Shown one piece after another: positions 25,801 to 33,731 of a stretch of 64,000 nt of DNA (position 1 is its first letter; each line of letters begins with the position of its first letter). This DNA is from an uncultured Campylobacter sp. Its GTDB lineage: Bacteria; Campylobacterota; Campylobacteria; Campylobacterales; Campylobacteraceae. Location of the stretch: contig NZ_CALKTC010000010.1 of NCBI RefSeq assembly GCF_937996225.1, positions 1 through 64,000 on the forward strand, in the 5' to 3' direction. The translations under genes and the position numbers were made by a program. The notes beneath the pieces are model-generated. The model saw only the letters and a list, made by a program, of their open reading frames with translations. It had not been told where the DNA came from and searched no databases.

Positions 25801-28276
25801 GCACGCCGTCCTTTGCGTAAGTGCCGTTTTCAAGCTTGGAATTTGATCCGAAAAGCTCGAAAGAATTATTGATAATCCCGTCTTTATTGATATCTACGGC
25901 TAAAATTCCATCGCCTTTTTCTATCCATGCGGTTTTATTTCTCCTGCCGTCATTTATATAGTCAAAATATGCCTGCGAATTATCTAGCGGCGTGGATGTG
26001 ATACCGTTGCCGTTAAGATCAAGCACAACCGGCGGCAGCGATAAATCCTGCGAGCCGAAATTATCGTTTAAAGCCCATTTGTCTAAAATTTTATCCATAT
26101 CCGAACTTAGCTCATCAAACGCTTTATCTACCACGCCCGCTCTATACTCTTGCACGCTTTGCTTCAAACCATTATCGCCCGCCATAGCGTCGTTTAGCGA
26201 TCTGACTTTGCCGCTTCCTGCGAGGCTTGAAAGATCTCCCTCTTGCTCTGCATTTTTTCTTTCGTAGATCGTATCTAGAGTGTCGGATTTAAACCATCTA
26301 TTTTCAAAGCTAAGCTCCCCGTCGTTAGCACCTATTTTAGCTCCTCCAGAGCCTGTATAGCCGCTACGTATATCGATGCGCTTGATGCCTGCATTAGATA
26401 GTGACTTTATGCCGTTTTTAGGGGTTGGGTTAGGAACGACCGGACCCGAATGATCTTTGTTGCCATGATCCGGTAAAATTTCGTCTTCTCCTATTTGCCT
26501 AAAGCATAGTCTTTTGAATCCTTTAGTTTCTCCATCTTGAGAAAATGGGATAGCGTTACCAATGATCATATTATCATTTTCATGCCATATATCCCCTTTA
26601 GGACCTTCTACAGATATAATAATAATACTGTCTATGCCTAATTCTTTTAATGTTTTTAATTCACTTCTTTGACTTATTCCGTCGCCGTTATCCTGCCAAA
26701 CTAAAATCTCATTAAATTTATCGTCCTTTTCGTCTAAAATTCCGTTATTATCGCTATCGAATTTCTTTAACGCCGCAAGACCTCTATTTATATAATCATT
26801 ATTTTCCCATCCTTCAAATTTTTCGCCTATTAGTTCAGTGGCAGGATCGATATATCCATCTCTATTTATATCCATAGCAAGTAGCCCGTCACCTTGCTCT
26901 ATCCAACCGCTTCTTTTAATCTTGCCGTTTATATTAAATTTAGGTGAGGAATCGTCGCTTGGCGAAATAGAAGTGATACCGTTATTATTTAGATCAAGCA
27001 CAAAGGCGTTTAAGGAATTATCAATTATCTTATTTTCTTGGGCGCGATTATATATTTCTTCGTCATCCCAACGGGCACCATCTTGGAATATAAGTGATTG
27101 TAAGCTTGAATCCCCCTTGATATATATCTTATCGCTTAGCTCATCGAAACTCTTGCCTTCTTCCTTTAACGCCACCTCATATGATATACCGTCGAACAAA
27201 TCATGATTCTTTCTGATAATAATGTCATCAGCAGTAATGCCTTCTTTAAATTCTATATACGCATAGGGAGGATCGTAATAACGCGAATAATTCCCCTCCG
27301 AACCGTCTATGGTGTCTTTCCCGTCTCCTCTTCCAAATTTGAAGGTATTCCAACTCTCAAGGCGCCTTTCTAAATACATAGTAATCGTATCGTCTCCTTT
27401 ACCTGCGTCTATGATGTTATGCCCGCTACCTATGAATATCATATCATCGCCATCGCCGGCTTTAATTTCATAATCATCATCTCCGCAAACTATCAGATCG
27501 CTTTTATCGGTACCGTTGTATAAAAAATCGAGATTTAATCTATTGCCGTCCGATAAAACAATATTTTCTATAACTCCGGTAGTTCTTCTTGGTGCATCAA
27601 CAGCTCGCTTGTGTCTAGAACGGGTATCTGCGGATGGATAAGCCACCTTATTCGCAATATTGTTTTCCAAGGCAGCCGCCTCTGGTGTCGCTACCGATGC
27701 ATCGCCAGCAATAGCATAATCTACTCCAAAGTTTATAGTAATTACGTCCGTTATTTTGCTTAAATCCTCATCCTTGGTAGCGATACCGTTTTTGACGTAA
27801 ATTTTAATACATCCATTTGCCTTTTCGATGATTAAATTCTCCTTACTAATCCCCTCGTCAAGTTTTAAGGTATCTATACCGTTCCAATCATCTATATTGA
27901 CCTTGCCGCTTCCTCTTTCATAGGTATAAAGAGTGTTGCCTGGGGTATAGTATTCGCTCTCTTTTAGATTTACCTCGCTCGAATATCTTATTTCATTCAA
28001 ATCCCAAGGTGCAGCATCGGAAACCAAATGAATCGACCTAGGATCGCTATATTCAGGCTTCTGCTTATCTAAATTTAGCTCCTTTATATCCTTATAAAAG
28101 ATAACCTCTTTTACTCTTTTTAGCCCTTGGTCTGTTTGCAGAGTAAGGTCTTTTGTTTTATCTCCCAAGAATGCTCTTGCTCTGTCGTCTCCGTAAACAT
28201 ATAAATTTATAGAGTTATCGTCATTATTTTTAACGTAGATGTAATCATAAATTTTGTCGCTTTTATCGATCTTCAT
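22868..28276 (-). CDS. giant RTX-type secreted calcium-binding protein, C-terminal part
   Basis: This 1802-residue frame holds a mosaic of secreted-protein modules. RTX-like glycine/aspartate repeats lie near 245-295, 1100-1135 (GGAGNDILMSGSGIDILNGG) and 1625-1680. Two large DLN/EF-hand blocks begin near 425 (LDLNNNGITS) and 750 (LDLNGNGITS), each with GDGxLAxDIN, FDSDNNG and WQDNGDG calcium loops. Cadherin/VCBS-like domains occupy about 1240-1500. The C-terminus lacks cysteine and looks like a type I secretion signal. The frame is open upstream of the ATG for about 31 codons and continues the preceding ORF after a one-base shift, so the true gene is probably longer. No secretion genes are in the window. 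Confidence 0.8.
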   Translation of the reverse strand: MKIDKSDKIYDYIYVKNNDDNSINLYVYGDDRARAFLGDKTKDLTLQTDQGLKRVKEVIFYKDIKELNLDKQKPEYSDPRSIHLVSDAAPWDLNEIRYSSEVNLKESEYYTPGNTLYTYERGSGKVNIDDWNGIDTLKLDEGISKENLIIEKANGCIKIYVKNGIATKDEDLSKITDVITINFGVDYAIAGDASVATPEAAALENNIANKVAYPSADTRSRHKRAVDAPRRTTGVIENIVLSDGNRLNLDFLYNGTDKSDLIVCGDDDYEIKAGDGDDMIFIGSGHNIIDAGKGDDTITMYLERRLESWNTFKFGRGDGKDTIDGSEGNYSRYYDPPYAYIEFKEGITADDIIIRKNHDLFDGISYEVALKEEGKSFDELSDKIYIKGDSSLQSLIFQDGARWDDEEIYNRAQENKIIDNSLNAFVLDLNNNGITSISPSDDSSPKFNINGKIKRSGWIEQGDGLLAMDINRDGYIDPATELIGEKFEGWENNDYINRGLAALKKFDSDNNGILDEKDDKFNEILVWQDNGDGISQRSELKTLKELGIDSIIIISVEGPKGDIWHENDNMIIGNAIPFSQDGETKGFKRLCFRQIGEDEILPDHGNKDHSGPVVPNPTPKNGIKSLSNAGIKRIDIRSGYTGSGGAKIGANDGELSFENRWFKSDTLDTIYERKNAEQEGDLSSLAGSGKVRSLNDAMAGDNGLKQSVQEYRAGVVDKAFDELSSDMDKILDKWALNDNFGSQDLSLPPVVLDLNGNGITSTPLDNSQAYFDYINDGRRNKTAWIEKGDGILAVDINKDGIINNSFELFGSNSKLENGTYAKDGVQALKDFDSDNNGVIDERDERFGELLLWQDNGDGKCEKDEVKGLKELGISSISLKSTEDTQTENGNKITASGEFRRTDGSSGIVRDVWFETSKKQSIALSDLDDETEKKISVVEAFRGARLSAEQRANPYIITAVLKEYENIKFDSISKILANKLFGEDAKSCALMFNALNLKLARIISGEANASETALAINLLASVLKRDYNYALFKLNKSYLSDDKISSLLAKTGIKFSLSGNEITGVIGKHVFGDKTSETFDYSKERSGVIISSKEGNDLVVGSDFNDEIYGGAGNDILMSGSGIDILNGGAGNDLLIGSKDRNIYEYYLGDGEDIIYDDGGADVLRFAFLSSEDLKFRREGDDMKISVYNPYNKTEIIGGITIKKGYTEGKIEKFYFDGKVYDFDKFIKEISEAEPPQNNPVKFKDKLVNAELNDVRQFVSALEAIDPDGDKLSYEILKDAENGKFRINEYGSYEYIPNDKFIGEDSVKIKVSDGRGSFDESEIKFNVKVSAPDIKSEKFIFDEDTSLAEALEVENKIGGALKFEILTTNENLSTELGDDGMLHVKPVPNFNGEQSLKIRVTNEFGLSCEKEIALKINPVNDAPIVEDPNETVTLKNTFSYAGKIAASDVDGDVLRFKLISGGKNLKLNSDGSYLYNSKSAGEEEFKIEVSDGGISVTKTLKFKNLGYVNDGSGNIVIDGKTSDTLNLTTSRAADLKFARSGNDLIINGDRSNTTLKDYFVSKDMKLSKILLDGGTEINISNSNLTLPSKKWYQFKKTATLKTAGTIVSSGDKNILNGSKQNDTIISLGKFNHINAGKGDDVIFAAEGDIANGERGNDTLIATANRATLIGSDGDDTYIVSASLDGVVIRDKEYLSLKDGGRDVLKLQGARKDEISFSRSGVFGKDLVLRYAGKSLTIENQFSSKSAVERIELGDGDYITSDKISKIIEDLNSYASDKGFVNFGEDKFRSNEQIAQIYASGWSN

Positions 28277-28298
28277 ATCATGATTTCTATCATATCCG

Positions 28299-30050
28299 CT
28301 AAGAAGAGTATCCAGATAATTTAGAGATATCGATTTGATCGGCGAGTTGGCGTCGTTTATAAGAGATCAGCTCGCCCTCATCCGTTTTGGCATTGCGATT
28401 TTTATCTATCCAGATGCTTAGGCCGGAGTTGTCCTTGCTATCTATCACCCCATCTTTATTGGTGTCAAAATCTCTAAGCAGAGATAAAGTATCCAGGGTG
28501 GTTTCACCCTTGGAATTTAGATATCTGTTGCCTATAATCTCGCTGCCGTTATCAACTATGCCGTTACGATTTGTATCGTTTACCAGCACTCCCTCGTCTT
28601 GTCCGAACCAATCAAGCATCCTCTCTTTAAATCCGTCGGAATTCATATCGAAATAGAGTTTATTGCCGGATTTATCAGTATCGGTAGTACCCGATAAATT
28701 TAACGCAGCTCCGCTCTGCTTGGAATTTGCATTATTCGCATTTGAAGCAAAGCCCGCCTTGTTTTTGTCTTTATCACCGGAGCCTGAATTCTGCTCGGAG
28801 CGGTTAGGTACACACATACCGTCGGAGCAAGAGCCTGAATTATCATTTTCGTTCGCGGCTTGGGAATTTAATGGGTTAGAATTTGCGGGGGCGGTATTGT
28901 TTGCCGCCTGCGGTATTTTTGCTATCAGCATAGAGTTAAACTCCGGCTCGTCAGGGCACTCTACATAAGGGATGTCCGGGCTCGGCTGTTTGGAAGGAAT
29001 CGAGATGCTAGGAACCGAGCCTATGCTCCAAGACGCACCTCCGCCGGCTCCACCTCCGCCGCCTCCACCAAATCCTCCACCTTCGCCGTATGAGGTAGAG
29101 CTAGGTAGATTAAAGCTTAGATCGAAATTCTTGTGAGTTGGTTGAGGGCATTTATCTTCTGGAAAGTCAATGATGGTACCTAAACCAGCAGCGAATTTAG
29201 TCACGTTTTCTACATCATATCCACTATAATATAAACTTTCTGCAACTAACAAAAATACTTCCTTGCCTTCTGTTTTACCGTCCCTTACAATTTTTACCTT
29301 TTGAGTGATGGAGGTAACCCCTGCGGATATTTTCGCAAAAATATAATTTTTCTTTTCTTCGCCTATTCTGCCATAGTCTTTCTCTTCTAATGCGCTTCCC
29401 TCTACAGTAAATAATCTTAAATTCAAATCCTTTTCCAATGCCTTGTCTATACTTACAGTAAATATAGCTTCTCCATCATTTTCTATAATACGCAAATTTG
29501 AAACGGTAAGATTTACCTTGTTAGGATCTTGTAAATAAGTTTGGACTTCATCGGAATGCAAATATTTAGCGTATTCAAGAAATTGAGCTTCTCTTACTTT
29601 CTGTTTATAGTCTTCATATGTTTCCATTCTGTCCAATTTCCAAGCTATAAGCGTTAAGATCATCCCTCCTATCGCGCAACCTACTCCCAAAGGAGTTGGA
29701 AGCACCCCTATTGCCAGTAATGCATCTGCGGCAGTAGCTGCCATAGATGAGGGGCGAACTGAACCATACTTTTTTATATCATCCTGCATTGTTTTGACAT
29801 CCAGATCAAAACTAGCTGGGAGCGTAGCTAAACCGGCTCCCTTTACCTTTAATCCAGTAAAAAACGAAGTAATATCAATAACGGCCTTCTCTGCATTTGA
29901 TTTGCTCCCATTATTTTCATCAAAATATTTTTCAGCATTTTTTACTGCGTCATAAAGAGTGCTTCCACTACCAACATATGAACCTACAGCGGGAGTATTC
30001 AAAATATCCTTTATTATATCTAATCCCACTGATGGATTAATGCTTGCCAT
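28299..30050 (-). CDS. giant RTX-type protein, N-terminal part (frameshifted)
   Basis: The 583-residue frame has no signal peptide. Residues about 108-145 form a hydrophobic, Gly/Ala-rich stretch. A Calx-beta-like domain follows (about 175-290, NDGEAIFTVSIDKALEKD), then a Gly-rich linker near 320-340 and a DLN/EF-hand block near 470-560 (LVNDTNRNGIVDNGSEIIG). The last 20 residues look wrong for this block. In the +1 frame the text continues as NDANSPIKSISLNYLDTLLS, then GYDRNHDMKIDKSD, and runs into the 1802-residue ORF. AAGGAG precedes ATG 30050. Joined, the product would be about 2,390 residues. It overlaps the upstream membrane-protein gene by 14 bases. Confidence 0.75.
   Translation of the reverse strand: MASINPSVGLDIIKDILNTPAVGSYVGSGSTLYDAVKNAEKYFDENNGSKSNAEKAVIDITSFFTGLKVKGAGLATLPASFDLDVKTMQDDIKKYGSVRPSSMAATAADALLAIGVLPTPLGVGCAIGGMILTLIAWKLDRMETYEDYKQKVREAQFLEYAKYLHSDEVQTYLQDPNKVNLTVSNLRIIENDGEAIFTVSIDKALEKDLNLRLFTVEGSALEEKDYGRIGEEKKNYIFAKISAGVTSITQKVKIVRDGKTEGKEVFLLVAESLYYSGYDVENVTKFAAGLGTIIDFPEDKCPQPTHKNFDLSFNLPSSTSYGEGGGFGGGGGGGAGGGASWSIGSVPSISIPSKQPSPDIPYVECPDEPEFNSMLIAKIPQAANNTAPANSNPLNSQAANENDNSGSCSDGMCVPNRSEQNSGSGDKDKNKAGFASNANNANSKQSGAALNLSGTTDTDKSGNKLYFDMNSDGFKERMLDWFGQDEGVLVNDTNRNGIVDNGSEIIGNRYLNSKGETTLDTLSLLRDFDTNKDGVIDSKDNSGLSIWIDKNRNAKTDEGELISYKRRQLADQIDISKLSGYSS
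28361..28367 (-). other. frameshift zone splitting the RTX gene
   Basis: Reading up to about GEL or GELIS in the first ORF and then skipping one base joins it, without a stop codon, to the second ORF and restores a typical DLN/EF-hand block. The extra base lies somewhere in the short ATCTCTT tract. There is no long homopolymer or simple repeat, so classical slipped-strand phase variation is not obvious. Confidence 0.7.
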
Positions 30051-30627
30051 AATTTTCTCCTTTAAATTTTGATATGGTATCTAGAATTATAAAAATTAAA
30101 ACCATATGAGACATTGCTAGCATAAACCATTTCTTCGGTGTAATATAATATCCTCTATCCGCAAATCTCATAAAATATCTATTCCCTTTTATGCTTTCTC
30201 GTTCGCCTAAATTATCGTCTAAAATAAGAATTTGATAAGCCGTTTTCGTTTTAAACGGAAAGGGGAATTCAGAATACCAAATCCTAACTTTGCGATCTTG
30301 CAAAAGATCAAAACGTAGTATATTTCTTTGTTTGTCATATATATAAAATTCATCTATCCCTTTATAATTTAGTCCCAAGGAAACCTTCTCTACGGCTTTT
30401 CTTTCGCTATCATAAAATTGCAATAACCACCAGCTTCCTCCCCTTAACGCGGAATCGCTAGTAAAACCTGTTACTATGCCATCTGTGATTTTGAGATCAC
30501 TTAAATTTTTTGGATTAGACAAAGCGACTATATAATACCATGCGTAAGCGACAAACATTAGGCAAAAGTAAATTTTTATCTTATTCCAAATGCTTAGCCA
30601 TTCGTAAAAATTTTTAATTGTCCTCAC
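30037..30627 (-). CDS. small membrane protein, PFPF-TAYQ family, copy 2
   Basis: It has 196 residues with a hydrophobic helix near 17-35, a soluble domain and a second helix near 165-185. It shares NPKNLSDLKITDGI, then RKVRIWYSEFPFPFKTK and TAYQILILD with the protein encoded at 18142-18777, so the two are paralogues. Its 3' end overlaps the start of the RTX gene by 14 bases, which implies coupled expression. Its DNA is visibly more AT-rich than the flanking housekeeping genes. A helper, anchoring or protective role for the giant protein is possible but unproven. No named family was recognised. Confidence 0.7.
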   Translation of the reverse strand: MRTIKNFYEWLSIWNKIKIYFCLMFVAYAWYYIVALSNPKNLSDLKITDGIVTGFTSDSALRGGSWWLLQFYDSERKAVEKVSLGLNYKGIDEFYIYDKQRNILRFDLLQDRKVRIWYSEFPFPFKTKTAYQILILDDNLGERESIKGNRYFMRFADRGYYITPKKWFMLAMSHMVLIFIILDTISKFKGENYGKH

Positions 30628-30772
30628 ATTAGTCTCTTTGTTTAAATATTTTTTATTTTACCGCTATATGACTTAAAAAGCATACAAAAATAAATTTTAT
30701 TTAAGCCATTTAATTCAACTTCCGCTAATTTATATTCTATACTCCAAAACACTATAAAAAATTAATTCAAAT

Positions 30773-32683
30773 TTAAAATGATCCGTCGCTGCTACTTTCG
30801 CGAGGTTTAGGAAGCGGCGAAATTTTAGTGTAATACTCCTCTTTGCCGTTGTATGAGCTGCTAAAGACGCCGTCTGGGACGGTGAAGTTGCGCTTGGTTT
30901 GCGGATATTCTTTTAAATAGGCATCTAAAAATTTTGCAAACACCGGTGCTGCGGTACGACCGCCGCCCTCAACCTTTCGCATAGGTTTATAATCGTCGTT
31001 GCCATACCAGATGATGATCTGTAGATCGGGCGTAAAGCCGCAAAACCATGCATCTATGCTGTCGTTTGAGGTGCCGGTTTTGCCCGCGACGTCGATTCCT
31101 TGCACGCGCGCGCGAGTGCCGGTGCCGCGCTGCACGATATTTTTTAATAGCGTAGTCATCAGATATGCCTGCTCCGGGCGCAGCACGCGGCGGCGCTCAG
31201 GCTCTATAAAGCGAGTTTTGCCGTCCTTATCGGTAATCGAAACGATAAATTTTGATTTTGCAGTAATCCCAAGCCCCGGGAACATCGAATACATCGTGGA
31301 GTATTCAAGCGGCGAAATTCCGTAGCTGCCGATAGCCACTGACAGGGCGGGCGGGACGTTTTTAAAGCCGAACTCGCTAAGCTTTTTTACCGCGCGATCA
31401 ACGCCGATAGATTGCATCAGATTGATCGAGGCAAGGTTGCGCGAGCGTGTTAAAGCTTCTTTGATCGTGATATAGCCGCTGTAAGTCTTGTCGTAATTTT
31501 TCGGCTTCCACGTTTTATCGCTGCCATCGTCGAATTCTCTAGCTATATCGGGAACTTCGGTCATCGTCGAGTAGCCCATATCAAGGGCGATTTGATAGAC
31601 GAAAGGCTTGAAGCTGGAGCCGGTTTGGCGCTGGGATTGGCTGGCACGATTGAAATTTGATTTCGCGTAATCCACGCCACCTACTAAGGCTAAAATTTCG
31701 CCGTTTTGCGGATGCGTGACGACCATAGCGCCGTTTACGTTGCTTGCATTGGCGTCTTTGTTGCGCTTTAAAATTTCATTGTAGCCGAAAACTAATGCCT
31801 CTTGCGCCATCGCTTGCGCCTTTAGATCAAGGCTCGTATCTATGCGGTATCCGCCCGTGCGGACGTCCGGTAGAATTTTTTCCGCTTCTTTTATGATCTC
31901 ATCTACGGCATACGGCGCTGCGTTTTGCGTGAGTGTTTCGTTGTAGATCGTAGGCTGCTCGTTCATCGCAAGCTCATATTCGGTCTTATTTATCCAGCCG
32001 AGCTCATGCATCCTATAAATCACGTTATTGGCACGCGAAAGCGACAAATCCAGGTGCTTAGTAGGATCAAAGCTGCTAGGAGCTTTCGGCAAGCCCACTA
32101 AAATCGCGATCTCTTTAAGGCTTAAATCTTGCAAATCCTTTTTGAAATATCCCAAAGCCGCCGTGCGAATGCCGTAATATCCGTGCCCAAAATACACTTC
32201 GTTGAAGTAACGCTCTAGAATTTGTTCCTTGCTTAGAGCGTTTTCTATTTTAAGCGATAGGATCGCTTCTTTGATCTTGCGATCAAGCTTCTTTTCGCTC
32301 GAAAGAACTAAATTTCGCGTGATCTGCTGCGTAATCGTGGAAGCCCCTTCGACAAATTTCATCGCTTTGACGTCCTTAATGATCGCCCTAAAAATCGCCT
32401 CGACATTCACACCGCCGTGTTCGAAAAACGCCGTATCCTCGATAGCTACAAGCGCCTCGATCACGCGGCCTGGGATCTCGTCGAATTTTACGTAAATTCT
32501 ATTTTGTTCATTAAAAACGTTAGCTATCAAATTACCGTTGCGGTCATAAATTTTAGTCGTAAGCTCGGGATGATAATCGATGATCGAGTCCGATTCCAAG
32601 CGGATTTGCGAGTAAAAATACAAAAAAATTCCGCCTGCGGCAAACGCACAAACCGTAATAAAACTAAATAAAACTCTTACCAT
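30773..32683 (-). CDS. pbpA: penicillin-binding protein 1A
   Basis: It is a bifunctional class A enzyme that polymerises and cross-links peptidoglycan at the outer face of the inner membrane. An N-terminal membrane helix is followed by the glycosyltransferase domain (EDTAFFEHGGV near residue 77 and ASTITQQITRNL near 115). The transpeptidase domain has the SSFKPF SxxK site near 337, SRN near 395 and KTGTS near 535. The length of 636 residues is usual. It is the last gene of the alaS-membrane protein-maf-pbp1a unit and overlaps maf by seven bases. The C. jejuni counterpart follows maf in the same order. Confidence 0.95.
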   Translation of the reverse strand: MVRVLFSFITVCAFAAGGIFLYFYSQIRLESDSIIDYHPELTTKIYDRNGNLIANVFNEQNRIYVKFDEIPGRVIEALVAIEDTAFFEHGGVNVEAIFRAIIKDVKAMKFVEGASTITQQITRNLVLSSEKKLDRKIKEAILSLKIENALSKEQILERYFNEVYFGHGYYGIRTAALGYFKKDLQDLSLKEIAILVGLPKAPSSFDPTKHLDLSLSRANNVIYRMHELGWINKTEYELAMNEQPTIYNETLTQNAAPYAVDEIIKEAEKILPDVRTGGYRIDTSLDLKAQAMAQEALVFGYNEILKRNKDANASNVNGAMVVTHPQNGEILALVGGVDYAKSNFNRASQSQRQTGSSFKPFVYQIALDMGYSTMTEVPDIAREFDDGSDKTWKPKNYDKTYSGYITIKEALTRSRNLASINLMQSIGVDRAVKKLSEFGFKNVPPALSVAIGSYGISPLEYSTMYSMFPGLGITAKSKFIVSITDKDGKTRFIEPERRRVLRPEQAYLMTTLLKNIVQRGTGTRARVQGIDVAGKTGTSNDSIDAWFCGFTPDLQIIIWYGNDDYKPMRKVEGGGRTAAPVFAKFLDAYLKEYPQTKRNFTVPDGVFSSSYNGKEEYYTKISPLPKPRESSSDGSF

Positions 32684-33222
32684 ACAAACCTCTTTAAAAT
32701 TTCCAGATCAAGCCCCATCGCCGTGAATTTTGACCCACGCGAGCTTTTAATATATTTTTCGTTAAAGCCTTCGATACTCATCGCACCCGCCTTGCCACGC
32801 CAATCGCCGCTAGCGATATAGCCTTTTAAATCCGCTTCATTAAATTCCGCAAATTCAAAGCTTGCGACGCTAAGTGCCGAAAGCTCTAGCGCCTTACTGC
32901 AAAAAATCATCGCAGTATAAACGGCGCAGCTAGCACCGCTTTGAGCTCGTAGCATTTTTAATGCGTCCGCTTCATCCCGCGCCTTGCCTAAAATTTCGCC
33001 GCCAGCAAGCACGGAGCTATCGGCAAACAGCACTCTATCATAATTTTTATAAATTTTAAAAAACTGCGTTTTCTTGGCCAAGACAACGCGGTAAGCATAG
33101 GTGCGTGCATCGTCCTTGCTAATGCCGCTTTCATCGAAATTAAAAGGAATTTGCGTAAATTCTACGCCGTTATCCTTTAGAATTTGTGCTCTAGTAGGCG
33201 AACTGGAAGCTAAATAAATCAT
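32677..33222 (-). CDS. maf: Maf-family nucleotide pyrophosphatase
   Basis: It belongs to the Maf/HAM1-fold enzymes that hydrolyse non-canonical or excess nucleoside triphosphates and are linked to control of cell division. The N-terminus IYLASSSPTRAQIL has the nucleotide-binding signature. FNFDESGISKDDARTYAYRVVLAKK and LFADSSVLAGGEILGKARD carry the conserved acidic and lysine residues. ATG 33222 was chosen because it starts the conserved motif and overlaps the preceding stop codon as TGATG. The longer frame would run into the neighbouring gene. It lies between a membrane protein gene and pbp1a, with the order alaS-maf-pbp conserved in C. jejuni. Confidence 0.92.
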   Translation of the reverse strand: MIYLASSSPTRAQILKDNGVEFTQIPFNFDESGISKDDARTYAYRVVLAKKTQFFKIYKNYDRVLFADSSVLAGGEILGKARDEADALKMLRAQSGASCAVYTAMIFCSKALELSALSVASFEFAEFNEADLKGYIASGDWRGKAGAMSIEGFNEKYIKSSRGSKFTAMGLDLEILKRFVW

Positions 33223-33731
33223 CAAAACTCGCCCACCGTCACGCCTAGATAAACGCAAATCAGCGTGACTACGATATTTAGCGGGATGAAATATTTAACG
33301 ACGATGATTAAATGCTCATTCGCCTCAAGCTCATCTCCTGCATCCAAAGCTCGCTTCAAAGATGAAATTTTATAATGCATGTAGATAAAATTTAGTAGTA
33401 TAAAGCCGGCGCCAGCCCACAACGTGGCAATCGCACCTTTTACCATAGGATCTGAAAATTTAAAACTTCCGCCGTCCGCAAGAAAAAATCCACTTACGCA
33501 AACGATCACCAAAAATAGTGCAAAGAACTGCTCATAGCGTTTCATATATCGCAAAATTTCTGCAAATTTTACATCCTTCGCATCCGCTTGACTTTTACTG
33601 CTTAAATTCATAAAAATCCGCGCGATCAAAAATACGCAGATCTGCGCGCAGACCAAAAAAATCACGCTTAAAATATGAATCAGCGGCAAAATTTGCGAGG
33701 CTTTGATGAAGCCGGTATTGATTTCGTTCAA
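33222..33731 (-). CDS. four-helix inner-membrane protein
   Basis: The 169-residue protein has four hydrophobic helices (about 13-40, 68-87, 98-120 and 147-166), with a charged cytoplasmic-looking loop between the first and second. It contains no cysteines that would suggest a redox role. It starts inside the stop codon of alaS (ATGA overlap) and its own stop overlaps the maf start, so it is translated as part of this operon. Proteins of this kind are annotated only as conserved integral membrane proteins in Campylobacter. The function is unknown. Confidence 0.75.
   Translation of the reverse strand: MNEINTGFIKASQILPLIHILSVIFLVCAQICVFLIARIFMNLSSKSQADAKDVKFAEILRYMKRYEQFFALFLVIVCVSGFFLADGGSFKFSDPMVKGAIATLWAGAGFILLNFIYMHYKISSLKRALDAGDELEANEHLIIVVKYFIPLNIVVTLICVYLGVTVGEF

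Noticed and set aside
28276..28380. Programmed +1 ribosomal frameshifting as explanation of the RTX split
   Set aside because: I saw no known slippery motif (such as CUUUGA or a rare-codon/stop arrangement) and no strong downstream structure at the junction; a mutation or sequencing error is simpler.
28299..30050. RTX leukotoxin operon (hlyCABD type)
   Set aside because: No acyltransferase, ABC transporter or membrane-fusion gene is present; the modules resemble large calcium-binding adhesin/RTX mosaics more than leukotoxins.
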